A stretch of 64,000 nucleotides of DNA, taken from assembly GCF_023159225.1 (NCBI RefSeq), contig NC_063181.1:5105606-5169605 (forward strand). Reading direction: 5' to 3'. The notes under the pieces were generated by a model. It was not told where the DNA came from and made no database searches. It worked only from the letters and a program-made list of their open reading frames with translations. This DNA comes from Perognathus longimembris pacificus (Eukaryota; Chordata; Mammalia; Rodentia; Heteromyidae). The translations under genes were made by a program, and so were the position numbers. Below, piece by piece: positions 1 through 26,292 of this stretch (within the stretch, counting starts at the first letter, position 1; each line of letters opens with the position of its first letter).

Positions 1-1310
1 GGGGGGGGGTTGGGGGTGGGGGCGGTCAGCAGCATCGGGGCGCCTGCGGGTGCGGCCAGGGGCAGCGGCCACCCCAGGAGCACAGCAGGCCACCCGCCCT
101 CCGCATCAGGGCCTGCAGGCCCGGGGGGCCGCCCGCCCAGCCCAGGGTGCCCCACACTCTCCGCGGGGCTCCCCGGGCCCCCCCGTCCTGCCCGGGCCGC
201 GGCACCGGCCACGAGCTCCTCACGTGGAAGGACACAGGACACAGTAGCAGCCACGCGGAGGGGTGAGGGGACCCCGCCCGGCCCGCGGTCACGAGCGGAC
301 GGCGAGCCCGCGCCCTCTGCTGCCCCGGCCGGGGGTCCGGGCCTGACCGGCAGCCCGGGGAGGTGAAGGCCAGGCCAGCCCTGCAGCGGGGGCACCTACG
401 GCAAACGACACCTGCGGGGAGCCCCGAGGGCACGGGCCACGGGGCGATCGCCCCCCAAGAAATGCAAACACAGCACGACAAGGCCTCGGAGGGCGGACGG
501 GGCTCGAGGCGCCCGCCCCGCGCTGGAAGCCATTCTCTACTGGGCTCGCGCGAGTGGGCTCGGACACGCGGCCCCGACGCCCTCCGGCTCCCCGGTCCCG
601 AGGCCCCCTGGTGTCCCCGCTGCGGCCGCCGCCCAGAGGCGCTTCCTTCACGTCAGCCCTGGCACCGAATCCGACAGCAGCAGGAAGGGGACGCGGAGAC
701 CTGGGTGTGAACGGGGGTGCGAGCGCCCGTCGAGGCCGGATCCGAGCTCCCCGGCGAAGCCCGGCCCGGCCCAGCGCTGGCACGGGCCGCCCACGGGTGA
801 CACGGAGGCTGGGGGCGGGTGAATTTCACCCAGTGGTTATCTCAAGGCGGCGCCTTGCTGTGGGCTCCCGGCCGGCCGGGGCTCCCGAGGCCGCGCTTCC
901 CGCACGAGCTGGCGGCCGCGGACCCCAGGCCCTGCCGGCGGGCGCAGCCTCCAAGTCCTCCTGCCGTCCCACCCGGGAGAGAACACTCCAGAAAGCCCAA
1001 GACCCACGGGAGGGCGGCCTCGCTCCCGCCACGTTCTTTGCTGCCTCTTCTCTCTCCAGCGAGGGGAACGGAGCGCAGGAGTGAGTTCTGGGGTTGCCAC
1101 TGCCCAATGGGGGATCTTAAGTCCACGGGACCCAGAGCCCACTGCGGAGCTCACGGCCACGCAGGCCCTGCCCGCGCGCTTCTGGGGGAGGGAACCCTGA
1201 CCATCAACACCGGCGGCGGGGTGGGTCGCGTCTGCCTGTGTGTCTTGTCCACCACATCCGTGCTTTCTGGTTCCTGCGCTCGCTACCCCTCCTCTGGGGA
1301 GGAGGGAGGA

Positions 1311-1391
1311 GGAAGGGGAGGAAGGGGAGGAAGGGGAGGAAGGGGAGGAAGGGGAGGAAGGGGAGGAAGGGGAGGAAGGGGAGGAAGGGGT
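1311..1391. repeat. 9-bp tandem repeat (GGGGAGGAA)n
   Basis: About nine near-perfect copies of GGGGAGGAA, with a looser GGA-rich start from about 1296. The unit length is a multiple of three and lacks stops, which makes spurious Gly-Gly-Arg, Glu-Glu-Gly and Lys-Gly-Arg frames. Confidence 0.95.
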
Positions 1392-1502
1392 GGCAGGTCC
1401 TGAGGCCCCAGCCCAGCCCCACTGAAATACCAGGTGCCCAGCGCCTGACTGGTCCCCTCCCCTGGAGGGAGAGGCAAAATTTCAATCCCCCACCCCCACC
1501 AA

Positions 1503-1565
1503 ATATACGTGTATGTATGAGTGTGTGAGTGTGTGTGTGCGCGCGTGTCTACGCACACATATATA
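1503..1565. repeat. Alternating purine-pyrimidine TG/CG-rich tract
   Basis: Imperfect TGTA, GTGT and GCGC run followed by CACACATATATA, in the EXTL3 3' region. Low complexity. Confidence 0.8.
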
Positions 1566-1837
1566 AATAAGCCTCGAATGGCGGATCTGAAACGTCTTTT
1601 TAAACACTCGTTCTTTCTGGCTTGAAACATGGCGCAGCAGCTGTGTCCTCCGTGGGCTCTCTCCACCAGTGCCCTGCGTGGGGCCCCGGCCCTGACCAGG
1701 GCTCCGAGGCCTCAAGATCGAGGCAGCCGCTTCCCGCCCGCTATGCCCACTGCCTCGCCCGGCAGAGGCGGCAGGGGCCCCGGGAGCACCCCCTCCTCTC
1801 CCCCTCCTCTCCCCATCCTCTCCCCGCAGCTTGGGCC

Positions 1838-16916
<15,079 letters not shown>

Positions 16917-17016
16917 AGCCGGGTTCCTGCTGAACAAAACTGAGCCCCTTTTCAAGCATGCGCTTCCAGAAATGTTCGTGCATTCCCTACACAAGGCACC
17001 GAACGCAATGCAAGCT

Positions 17017-17223
17017 TCATTTTCCTTGGCTTTGAATGAGATGGTCTCTGACCCTATGCCGGTATGCGTTAAGTCCTGGCTGTTGGCCAGAGATCGTCGT
17101 GTCCTTCTTAGTCTTCACCAAACAGTAAACAGTGCCACATGGCCGAGGGGAAGTGGAGGAGGCGTCTGTGGACGAAGCCGGGGAACCATGGTCTGCGATC
17201 AGGGAGACCACTTCACCTGCCAT
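17017..17223 (-). other. Upstream ORF, 68 codons, in EXTL3 leader
   Basis: ATG with a strong context (G at -3, G at +4), running from MAGEVVSLIADHG to a TGA at 17019-17017. It lies 150 bases upstream of the main start and happens to be in the same frame. No protein family is recognised. It is best read as a regulatory uORF if the leader is transcribed through here. Confidence 0.4.
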
Positions 17224-17557
17224 AGCTTTTGTTCCTGGGTTTTGCTGACCAACCAATGTGCATAGTTTCTAGTCAAGTTATACAGTAGCTGGCAGTTAGA
17301 AATGCCAGCCTCTTATCCATGTCACTGCCAACAGTCAAGCCTGCAAAAGAAAGAGAACTGTGTCAGTCTTACAAGATCATCTTCAACCCTCACTGTGCGC
17401 CCGTGGAAAACGCTTATGTCTTCTAAGAGAACAATGGCTGGCTGGAACACAGGAGTGTGTCAAAGAACAGTAAATACAGAGCTGTGATTTTGTCCAGTAC
17501 AGGTATGTTACTTGTGGGAAATGGATCCAGATACATATCCTAAACACCTTCAGCTTA

Positions 17558-17607
17558 CACACACACACACCACACACACACCACCACCACCACCACCACC
17601 ACCACCC
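17558..17607. repeat. (AC)n and (CCA)n microsatellite
   Basis: CACACACACACA with interruptions followed by about nine CCA/CAC units. Confidence 0.9.
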
Positions 17608-18184
17608 AGCCTCTTCCTATTAAATGACGACCAACCAAAACCAACAGTAGGCAAAGTTGTCTGTAAGGACAATTTACCTTCCAAGCCCTGGGCATCCCCA
17701 CTGGGTGGAGAGAAATACTATACTTTCCTGTGCCTCACATGAGGAATTCCTTTCAAACCACTTAACAAGAAAATGACTGTGAGACATTTGTCAAATTTAG
17801 AGCTGAGGAGCATACTTTGATCTTCACCCAGCAGTAGATGCATGCGGCTTTCCAGAAACAAAGGTGTTTTCCATTTTGCTTCTATTTATCTTCCATTAGC
17901 TCGCATCATGCACTCCTTTAAAACAGAGCTAGTAAATTGGTCTTCTGAAAAGACCGGCACACTTAGAAATGAGAAACATTACTTCTATCCTTCAGGGACA
18001 GGCCTGCTGTCGCGCTCATGTCTTGGTGTCCTGACCTTCTACAATAGAGATGAGCACAGGAAATGAGAATACATCTCTGTACAATACTAAAACCCAGAGG
18101 ACCTGAGGGTACGGCAGGCTCCTCAGCCCTGCTCTCACTAAACTACAATCAATCACAGACGACAGAAGCTCTCCACCTGCTTTT

Positions 18185-18395
18185 TTATTGATAGATTTTG
18201 TTAGTCATGGGGCTTGAACCTGATCAGGGCCTGGGCGGTGTCCCTGAGCCACAGTGCCACTTCCAGTTTTCTGACTGTTATTGGAGATGAGTCTCACAGA
18301 CTTTTCTGCCTGAGCTGGCTTTGAACTTCAATCCTCAAATCTCAGCCTCCTGAGTAGCTAGGATTACAGGCGTGAGCCAAGGGCACCAGGTCTGC
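18185..18395 (-). mobile_element. Geo-type SINE (reverse)
   Basis: T run, 'ggggcttgaacctgatcagggcctg', 'gccacttccagttttctg', 'ctggctttgaacttcaatcc', 'ctcctgagtagctaggattacagg': a full reverse Geo element. Confidence 0.85.
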
Positions 18396-18492
18396 TTTAA
18401 CTCTAAACCAACATGTCTAGAAATCCTACCATGCTGTTACAAAGAATGTTCTTGATTTCTCTCATCCACATTTAAAAAAAAATTTTTTTTCA

Positions 18493-18590
18493 CAGCCACA
18501 TGTGGCCCAAGCCTGTAATCCTAGCACTCAGGAGGCTGAGGCAGCTCAAGACAGCCTAGGCTACTTCTCAAAAAAAAACAACACCTTTAA
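18493..18590 (+). mobile_element. B1-like SINE
   Basis: 'cacatgtggcccaagcctgtaatcctagcactcaggaggctgaggc' in pieces, then 'caagacagcctaggctac' and an A tail. Confidence 0.7.
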
Positions 18591-18769
18591 AAACTTCAAA
18601 AGTGAAAAGATCACTCTTACTTCACAGCTTGTAAAACGCAAGCCACGAACAGAATTAGCCCACAGTCTCTGACCTAGCTCATTCTTCTCTATTTTATGTC
18701 TAGGCTGCTCTTTATCCTAACTGCTAGGTTTTAATTCTGGTGGCCTTTTTACATCTCTAGAAGTCCTAC

Positions 18770-18876
18770 TGACTTTTTCTTGGGGGTGGGGTGGGGGACA
18801 GTAGAGAGACTTGAACTCAGGGCTTCACACTTGCTAGGCAGCTGCTCCTCCACTTGAGTCACACCTCCAACCCTTT
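18770..18876 (-). mobile_element. ID-type SINE (reverse)
   Basis: 'agagacttgaactcagggc', 'cacttgctaggcagctgctc' and 'cacttgagtcacacctccaaccc', the reverse of a tRNA-like SINE. Confidence 0.6.
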
Positions 18877-19185
18877 CTTGTTCTGGTGACTTCTGAGATG
18901 GTCCAGCCAAGACCACCATCCTACTTATGCTTTTGTTGTACCTTAGATGGCATTGTACCTTAGATGGCATAGGTGTTCATTTTTCTTTATTTGGTAAATA
19001 CTCGAGTAAAATCATTGCGAGATTTCTTTTGGGGGGAGGTATTTTAAGTTGTAGAGCCAATTTGGTTGATTCATAAGATCTATTTTATGTTGGGAGAATT
19101 GTGGTAGTTTATGTTTTTTCAAAGAATTGGTCTATTTTGTTTGTTCGGACACACAGGTGTTCAGAGTCCTCCCTTTCTTTTTCCC

Positions 19186-19312
19186 CCCTTTTTTGGTTTT
19201 TGAGATAGGACCTTACCGCATAGCCCAAACTGCCTCCAACTTGAAATCTTCCTGCCTCCGCTCCCAAGTCTGAGATTACAGACATGTCCCAACCCCACCC
19301 AGGTTCCGCCTT
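19186..19312 (-). mobile_element. B1-like SINE (reverse)
   Basis: T run, 'gagataggaccttaccgc', 'cctccaacttgaaatcttcc', 'tgagattacagacatgtccc'. Confidence 0.65.
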
Positions 19313-19368
19313 CTCTTTCCTGATGTAAGCATTTCATGCACAAACTGTTTCTTATAAACGCTTTCAGT

Positions 19369-19552
19369 GGGCTGGGAATATGGCATAGTGGTAAAGTGCT
19401 CACCTTGTATATATGAAGCCCTGAGTTGGATTCCTCAGCACCACATATATAGAAAAAAGCCAGATGTGGTGCTGTAGCTCAAGTGCCATAGTGCTAGCCT
19501 TGAGCAAAAAGAAGCCAGGGTTCAATCCCCAGGACTGGCAAAAAAAAAAAAA
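19369..19552 (+). mobile_element. IDL-Geo SINE with duplication and an internal gap
   Basis: Both halves present but lacks 'acagtgctcaggccctgag' in the right unit. Flanks ACGCTTTCAGTG occur on both sides (about 19358 and 19553). Confidence 0.88.
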
Positions 19553-19569
19553 ACGCTTTCAGTGTATCC

Positions 19570-19705
19570 CACAAATGTTCTTCAGTTACTTTATTGTTAA
19601 TATAAAGGTGATACACAGATGGGTTGGTTACAATTACACGAGTCAGGTAATGAGTGCACCTTCCTTTCATACAGAGTCTTCTGTTCCCTCATTCTCTCCC
19701 AGTCC
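19570..19705 (-). mobile_element. L1 3' end fragment (reverse)
   Basis: 'ttattgttaatataaaggtgatacacag' then 'gtcaggtaatgagtgcac', similar in kind to the piece at about 36186-36330. I take both to be the 3' end of a rodent L1 in reverse. Confidence 0.45.
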
Positions 19706-19801
19706 CTCTCCACTCACGGATTATATAGTTCCCTTAAGTCCCTATCCAGCCCAAAAACGTTTACCTATAACTTATTTCTTCTTCACAAGAAGCCTCCCTG
19801 T

Positions 19802-20020
19802 AGCAGGGCACTGGTGGCTCACACCTGTAATCCTAGCTACTTAGGAGGCTGAGATCTGAAGTTCAAAGCCCGTCTGGACAGAAAACCTCCAAGTGAATCT
19901 TTTGTCTCCATTTAACCAGCAAGTGGAGGTAGGTATGGTTCAAGTGGTAGAGCCTTGAGCAAAAAAAAGCCAAGAAAAGCACGAGGCTATGAGTTCAAGT
20001 CCCAGTACCAGCACAAAACA
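19802..20020 (+). mobile_element. Geo-type SINE
   Basis: 'gggcactggtggctcacacctg', 'ctacttaggaggctgagatctg', 'ggtatggttcaagtggtag', 'gagttcaagtcccagtacca'. Confidence 0.8.
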
Positions 20021-20167
20021 GAACACAACCCAGCTGTAAGTAGAACTTTTTCAACAGCTCTTTACAAAGGAGGAGTAGCATTCCTAAATTCTCAAAGTGG
20101 AGCTGAGTCTTGAGCCCTACAGTCTAGCTGTAAGTCCACAACAGCCTTCAGGCCTCTTCCTAGCTCT

Positions 20168-20382
20168 GAACTCTTTCTTTTTTTGGGGGGGAGGGCAGCC
20201 CTGGGGCTTGAACTCAGGGCCTGGGCACAGTCCCTGGCTTCTTTTGCTCAAGGCTAGCACTCTGCCACTAGAGCCACAGAGCTACTTCTGGCTTTTTCTG
20301 TGTACGTGGTGCTGGGGAATCGAACCCAGGGCTTCATGCATGCGAGGCGAGCTCTCTACCGTTAAGCCACCTTCCCAGGCCT
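20168..20382 (-). mobile_element. IDL-Geo SINE (reverse)
   Basis: From a T/G run through 'cttttgctcaaggctagcac' to 'aagccaccttcccaggcc'. Full length. Confidence 0.87.
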
Positions 20383-20590
20383 GAATTCTTTTTGTTTTAC
20401 AATGTACCTTTTTCCTTGAATCAAGGCAATAGAGGCTCCAAATTTTAAGTTTCACTGGGAGTGAACTGTAAACTAAGACTCTTCAGGAATTACCATTTAC
20501 TGAGAAGTGCTCTGGAACATGTGGTACTGCATGGGGAATTTCAACACTGACAAGAAAAAATAGTTTCTTTCAATTAAAAAAGGTAATCTG

Positions 20591-20796
20591 GGGGCTGGGG
20601 ATATGGCCTAGTGGCAAGCGTGCTCGCCTCGTATACGTGAAGCCCTGGGTTCGATTCCCCAGCACCACATATACAGAAAACGGCCAGAAGAGGCGCTGTG
20701 GCTCACGTGGCAGAGTGCTAGCCTTGAGCAAAAAGAAGCCAGGGACAGTGCTCAGGCCCTGAGTCCAAGGCCCAGGACTGGCCAAAAAAAAAAAAA
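20591..20796 (+). mobile_element. IDL-Geo SINE
   Basis: Full-length copy with a 13-base A tail. Flanks AAGGTAATCTGG and AAGGTAACCTGG form the duplication. Confidence 0.92.
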
Positions 20797-20874
20797 GGTA
20801 ACCTGGCCCGACAGATAAACTTAAATAAAACTAATGAGCAGGTGGTTAGGTTTTGAATCCTCTGATACTAAACT

Positions 20875-20891
20875 GGGGGGGGGGGGGGGGG
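20875..20891. repeat. (G)17 homopolymer
   Basis: Seventeen consecutive G bases, likely hard to sequence exactly. Confidence 0.95.
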
Positions 20892-22007
20892 ATCTGGAGA
20901 ATTGAGAAACCTTTTGTGGAAGACCTCCCCCCTCCCTCCCAAACCGATTTAGGTCAGCAGCAGAGAACATGAATGCCATTACTGGAGTCTATCATCTGTG
21001 TGCCCCAGAGTGACAGAACAGCCGCCGCCGAGGAGCAGGTGTGTGAGCCGCAGCCACACAAGCCCTTTAAATTAGGTAGAAACCAGTGAAACTGTCAGAA
21101 GCAGTTAATTCAGAAGCTTCATTTTGTTTTTAAATCCTAACACATGACATTTCCTGACTTTCTTATAAAGCGCAGTCATAACAAATAATCCATAGAGACC
21201 GGGAGTACACAGTTCAGGGAATCAGGAAGCTGTTAATAGCACTAAAACAAAGGCCTATCAGTTAAGATTCCGCCTTCTTTCTTCTATTGTTTAAACAAAC
21301 AAAAGGCACTTTCCCAGGAAACTCATTAGAGATAAAGCCTCCTAAGAACTGCTAGTAACCACTCACAAGATCCAGGAGGTCAAAGCATGTTTTTCAGAGC
21401 ACAACTACCTCAGTAGCTTCTCACTGTATAAACTCAACCTGTTGGCAAAATAAAGGAAACAACCTCACCAGCAGCTGAAAAGCCAAAACTGTAACAAACC
21501 AAGTCAGAGTCCAGGTTACAGTGCCCTCAGAGGAGTGAACCTAGAGGGGCTTCGGAGGGGAAAAACCTATTTGTAGGCTCCAGAGCAGACTTACAAGATT
21601 CACAAATGCTACCGACAGCCGAGGCACAAAACACACAAAAGGAATTCATCAGTAAGCAGTTTTCCTTGGGCACATAGGTTTTAACCCAGATCGCCTGCTT
21701 TGTCGCCAACAACTTGAACCCAGACACCTTAGCTCCGAGGAAAAGTTCTCAAGTTGAACTTGCCTGTGTCTGTCTAATAACGGTGTACAAATCAAATTCC
21801 TATTGTCTTATTAGTCACCAACTAGGAATAGAAATCAACTTCACTGTTCAGGTAAGATTTTTCCCCCCTCAAATAATAAGCCCGGGCCCTCTGTGCATTT
21901 GCAGTAAGAAGAAAAGGAAACCATACATTTATCTCGATGTAAGTACAGCCACTATTCTAGAAACCTAAGCAAAAGCAGCATCCTCAAAAGATCAACAGAT
22001 CTGGGCT

Positions 22008-22230
22008 GAATACGGTGGCTCATGCCTGTAATCCTAGCTACTCAGGAGGCTGAGGAGCTAAGGATCATGGTTCAACACCATCCCTAGCAGGAAAGTCTGT
22101 GAGACTCTTATCTCCAGTTAACCAGCAAAAAGACAGAAATGGTTCTGTGGTTCAAGAGCTAGAACTCTAGTCTTGAGGAAAATGAGGCGCAGGGACAAAC
22201 AGCTCCCAGGCCCTGAGTTCAAGCCTTAGG
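22008..22230 (+). mobile_element. Geo-type SINE
   Basis: 'acggtggctcatgcctgtaatc' through 'ggccctgagttcaagcctta', its tail turned into an AC/TC microsatellite. Confidence 0.82.
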
Positions 22231-22298
22231 ACACGGACACACACACACACACCCACACACACACGCACACACACACACTCTCTCTCTCTCTCTCTCTT
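22231..22298. repeat. (AC)n(TC)n microsatellite
   Basis: Interrupted ACACAC run followed by TCTCTC, in the tail of the Geo element. Confidence 0.92.
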
Positions 22299-22395
22299 CA
22301 ATATATCTGACTCCTTATGAGGGAAGAGGTTAGACTTGATTAAAAGACTGTAGGAAGCATTTGCAACTTGACAAAATAAAAAGAAGCAAAAGAAG

Positions 22396-22480
22396 GCTGG
22401 AGGTGTGGCTTAAGTATGTACAGCACCTGCCTAGCAAATCTGACACCCTAACTTCAACCCCAGTACAAAAGAAAGAAAAA
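22396..22480 (+). mobile_element. ID-type SINE monomer
   Basis: 'ggctggaggtgtggcttaag' through 'cttcaaccccagtacaaaag' and an A-rich tail. Confidence 0.65.
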
Positions 22481-22639
22481 AAATCAAAATAACTTTGGTC
22501 AAATGATACAGAGAGGACAATAAGTTACACAAAAAGGGGCTCAATGATAAGATATCTACATGTTTAACTTTCCTAGCCATCAAATAAATGTACATTTCTA
22601 ACAAGATACAAAGAACTGCAAATGACAATATCCATGTTT

Positions 22640-22860
22640 GGCAGCGCGCAGGGTAACTAACTGTTCCCACTAGGACTGAAAATTGGCACCCCTTCCTGGA
22701 GTACAATTTGGCAGTAAGTCCCGGAAGCACAGAAACGGAGACTGTCTATCCTCTGACCCCACAATTCCACTTCCACAAATGACTCTGAAGAACCATCCAT
22801 GTGAGGCAATTGACTTATTTGACTGCTTGTACTAAGACATTAAAATAAAGTTGCTAATTA
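22640..22860 (+). mobile_element. Old L1 fragment
   Basis: 'gtacaatttggcagtaagtc' and 'ctgaccccacaattccacttcc' correspond to the well-known 3' part of mammalian L1 ORF2 DNA. Diverged. Confidence 0.55.
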
Positions 22861-22944
22861 GCCTGGCAGCAACGGTGTGGCCGGTACTCTGAGTTCCTGA
22901 GAATAACTAGAAAGTAACATGACATCTGTATCAAAAGTAAAACG

Positions 22945-23080
22945 CTTATCAGGCGCCGGGGCTCAGCCTGTCATCCTAGCCACTCAGGAGGCTGAGGCCT
23001 GAGGGTCACAGCTTGAAACTAGTCCTGGCAGGAAAGTCTGTGAGAGAGCCGTATCTCCACTACAACTATCGTTAAGAAAG
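22945..23080 (+). mobile_element. Geo-type SINE fragment
   Basis: 'caggcgccggggctcagcctg', 'cactcaggaggctgaggcctg', 'ggcaggaaagtctgtgagag'. Cut short where the next element inserted. Confidence 0.7.
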
Positions 23081-23089
23081 CCTTATACT

Positions 23090-23286
23090 GGGGCTGGGAA
23101 TATGGCCTAGTGGCAAGAGCGCCTGCCTTATATACATGAAGCCCTGGGTTCGATTCCCCAGCACCACATATATAGAAAACGGCCACTGCTGTGGCTCAAG
23201 TGGCAGAGTGCTAGCCTTGAGCAAAAGGAAGCCAGGGACAGTGCTCAGGCCCCGAGTCCAAGCCCCAGGACTGGCAAAAAAAAAAA
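23090..23286 (+). mobile_element. IDL-Geo SINE
   Basis: Full element lacking the 'agaagtggc' linker between halves. Flanks AAGCCTTATA on both sides. Confidence 0.9.
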
Positions 23287-23407
23287 GCCTTATAAAGATT
23301 TAAAGATTCAATCACTGGGTATTATTTACAAAATATACAATGTATAAATTAAATATCCAAGAATAGGGGCAAACCATAAAAAGTAGGAACTAACTATAAA
23401 GTATGAT

Positions 23408-23500
23408 AAAGAACTAAGGCCATGTACCAATGGCTCACAACTGTAATCCTAGCTACTCAGGAAACTGAGGCTGGAAGATCACAGTTCAAATCCAGCCCTG
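23408..23500 (+). mobile_element. Geo-type SINE 5' fragment
   Basis: 'atggctcacaactgtaatcc', 'ctactcaggaaactgaggctg', then lost. Confidence 0.65.
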
Positions 23501-23605
23501 ACAGAAAATCGCTAATATGCACAGCATAAGCGTTTCAATAATTTTAAATAAAATAGTGTTCACAATATAATGATAAGTGAAAAGTATGTATAACATTAGG
23601 AATCA

Positions 23606-23802
23606 GGGCAGGGAATATGGCCAAGTGGTAGAGCGCTTGCCTTGTATACATGAAGCCCTGGGTTCGATTCCTCAAGCTCCACATATATATTATAGAAAAA
23701 GCCAGAAGTGGCAGAGTGCTTGCCTTGAGCAAAAAGAAGCCAGGGACAGTGCTCAGGCCCTGAGTTCAAGCCCCAGGACTGGCAAAAAAAAAAAAAAAAA
23801 AC
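23606..23802 (+). mobile_element. IDL-Geo SINE
   Basis: Full element with A tail. Flanks AACATTAGGAATCA repeat exactly on both sides. Confidence 0.92.
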
Positions 23803-24959
23803 ATTAGGAATCAAAATCATATAGCCAATATGATAGAAAATGTGTAAAGTGCACATGTATATTCTTAACAGAAAAACAAAAACCTATAGTGATACTTAGA
23901 ACTTATGGGATTACATGTCATCTTTAACAGTTTTCATGTTTTCCCTCTCCTTCTTAAAAAAAAAAAAAATGAGCACATCATTTTTATGAGTGTTGGGGTG
24001 GGGTGCTGTGTAGGAACAAGTTGTACTGAGGTTTCCAGATGGATTCTGCTAACATTTCAGCTTGATATTCAAATACCTAGAGAAAACAATCTTTCTAAGG
24101 CTTCTTTCCTTAAGGAAACATGACTTCTACTTCCTGTTATGAGGCACAACATTGATAGCTTTATCGTTCCCCAGATGCAAAAGCTGAAGCACAGGCTTGC
24201 TAAGTGATACAGAATCGTTATTTGACTTTGCATCCTACTTAAGCCTTCATGGGTGAACTCGACTTGAGACTCAAGGGTTGCCCTCTCTCCCTCTGCCATT
24301 ACCATCTTTCTGATGTACCAGGGCCCCTAGCTTCACAAGTCCTTGTTCTTCCTGACTCACAGCTCATGGTCCTTTTTTAACCCGTACAGGGTTAGAGCAG
24401 AGGAGCCTGAGGGTCACTTGAGATCCTGGGGCTTCGCTGTGTTCTACTTACCCATCCAGGGCTTCAGCAAAGCCCCGCCCCCCTTAATTAACAGTAGTTT
24501 GAGACCTCAGAACTGTTTTCTCCACTTGAAGCCATAGCCCTCTTATATCCTAAAGGTTGAAAGGAAGTCATGCTGAGAGGAGTAAATCAAGATTGAAAGG
24601 AAACACGGGAAACAAAAAAAAATATTAGTCTGAATATGCAGTGACTTAGTGTAACAATAGCACGCACACGCACGCAGGTGTGCATGGCCACGGTGAGCTC
24701 AGTGGGTTCCGTGGTTTTGACTGCTTGGGGGAGGGAAACTATTATCTTGATTTTTGTTTTGCTTTTTGTTAAACAAAGTGGAAGTTGACTGGGAGTGAAG
24801 GTTACTCTCGTGGTACACTGAATGCTATCATCTGTGCTGACTGCGCCCCTTAAAACAGCGGTGTTACACAGAAGTGGGGGACAGAGGAAACAATGTGGCT
24901 GGGGGACTTGCACAGGGAACTCAATCTTTACCCTGGAGAATAGATCTACAATGACAATC

Positions 24960-25207
24960 TTTTTTATTTTTTTGGCCAGTCCTGGGGCTTGAACTCTGAG
25001 CCTGGTACTGTCCTTGGGCTTCTTTTTGCTCAAGGCCAGCACTCTACCATTTGAGCCATAGCTCCACTTCCAGCTTTTTAAAAAAATTATTTTACTGGAG
25101 GTAAGAGTCTCATGGCGTTGCCTGCCCAGGCTGGCTTTGAACCGCAATCCTCAAATCTCAGCCTCCTGAGCTAGGATTACAAGAATGAGCCTCTGGCACC
25201 CAGATAT
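24960..25207 (-). mobile_element. Geo-type SINE (reverse)
   Basis: 'ggccagtcctggggcttgaac', 'ccacttccagctttttaaaa', 'ctggctttgaaccgcaatcc', 'ctcctgagctaggattac'. Confidence 0.82.
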
Positions 25208-25287
25208 AAAGACAACCTTAATGATTATAGAGGCCCTAAGAGTCATGTGAAATGAGTAGAACTAGCTAGCTTCTAAGGGAAGGAAGC

Positions 25288-25600
25288 ACCAGGCCCAGTT
25301 CCTCACATCTGTAATCCCAGTTACTCAGGATGCTGAGATTGGGAGGATCATGGTTCAAGGACAGCCTGGGAACAAAGTATGTAAAACCCCTTCCGAATCA
25401 ACAGCTGAGCACCGTGGCTCATCCCTGTTATACCAGCTGCAGCGGAACATAAAATAATTGGATCATGGTCCATGTATGGTCCTGGGAAAAAAGTGAGATC
25501 CGATTTCAAAGTAACTAGTGCAAACAAGGGCTGGAGGCCTGGTTCAATAACAGAACACCTCCCTAGTAAGCTTGAGGCCCCGAGCTCAAACCCCAGTCCC
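25288..25600 (+). mobile_element. Composite of B1/Geo-like and ID SINE pieces
   Basis: 'gttcctcacatctgtaatcc', 'gaggatcatggttcaaggac', a second head 'accgtggctcatccctg', and an ID unit 'gctggaggcctggttcaata ... gagctcaaaccccagt'. Boundaries are approximate. Confidence 0.55.
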
Positions 25601-25831
25601 AGTAATGTGTGTGTGTGTGTGTGCACAAATGCCACAGGGATAGGAATGGATTTGCTCTATGGGGCTCTAAGTGGCACTCATAGGAAAACAAACTGCTGCT
25701 TGGTCTAAGGCAAAGCCTCCTGAAGTCAGTGCATGAAGTGGATGAGCTGCCCAGGAAAGGTGACAGCATCCCAAGAGTGCGGATTTCCACCGGTCAGGAA
25801 GCATTATTAGCCAGTTCAAGAATCCTGCCTC

Positions 25832-26037
25832 GGGCTGGGAATATGGCCTAGTGGCTAGAGCGCCTGCCGTATATACATGAAGCCCTGGGTTCGATTCCCC
25901 AGCACCACATATATATAGAAAATGGCCAGAAGTGGCGCTGTGGCTCAAGTGGCAGAGTGGCCTTGAGCAAAAAGCAAACCAGGGACAGCGCTCAGGCCCT
26001 GAGTCCAAGGCCCAGGAGTGGCACACACCCAAAAAAT
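25832..26037 (+). mobile_element. IDL-Geo SINE
   Basis: Full element. Flanks AAGAATCCTGCCT and AAGAATCCTGTCT. Confidence 0.9.
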
Positions 26038-26129
26038 AAGAATCCTGTCTCTCACTCCATTTGGCTTTGGTACATTAACCTCACCTTCGCAGGCCTCAGG
26101 ATTTTTTTCTACCTTTCCCTCAATAGAGA

Positions 26130-26212
26130 AATATGCTAGAGTGCTAGCCTTGAGCAAAAAGAAGCCAGGGACAGTGCTCAGGGCCCTGAGTCCACACCCC
26201 AGGACTGGCAAA
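26130..26212 (+). mobile_element. IDL-Geo right-half fragment
   Basis: Begins at 'agagtgctagccttgagcaa', so the tRNA-like head is missing. Continues into a GA/GACA repeat. Confidence 0.8.
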
Positions 26213-26292
26213 AGAGAGAGAGACAGACAGAGACAGAGATAGACAGAGAGAGATAGAGACAGAGAGAGACACAGAGAGAGACAGAGAGAGAA
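26211..26292. repeat. (GA)/(GACA) microsatellite
   Basis: About 80 bp of GAGA, GACAGA and GATAGA units grown from a SINE tail. Confidence 0.9.

Larger units (their letters stand above)
1..1837 (-). other. EXTL3: EXTL3 3' UTR and possible downstream sequence
   Basis: Follows the EXTL3 stop codon. The first 1.3 kb of the window is very GC-rich. No AATAAA or ATTAAA is present on the minus strand before the window edge, so the 3' end cannot be placed. It carries a 9-bp tandem repeat (1311-1391) and a TG-rich tract. Long frames on both strands reflect base composition. Confidence 0.55.

Noticed and set aside
1204..1485. Pro/Leu/Phe or Gly/Arg repeat proteins near 1.3 kb
   Set aside because: Translations of the 9-bp tandem repeat. 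Open in several frames.
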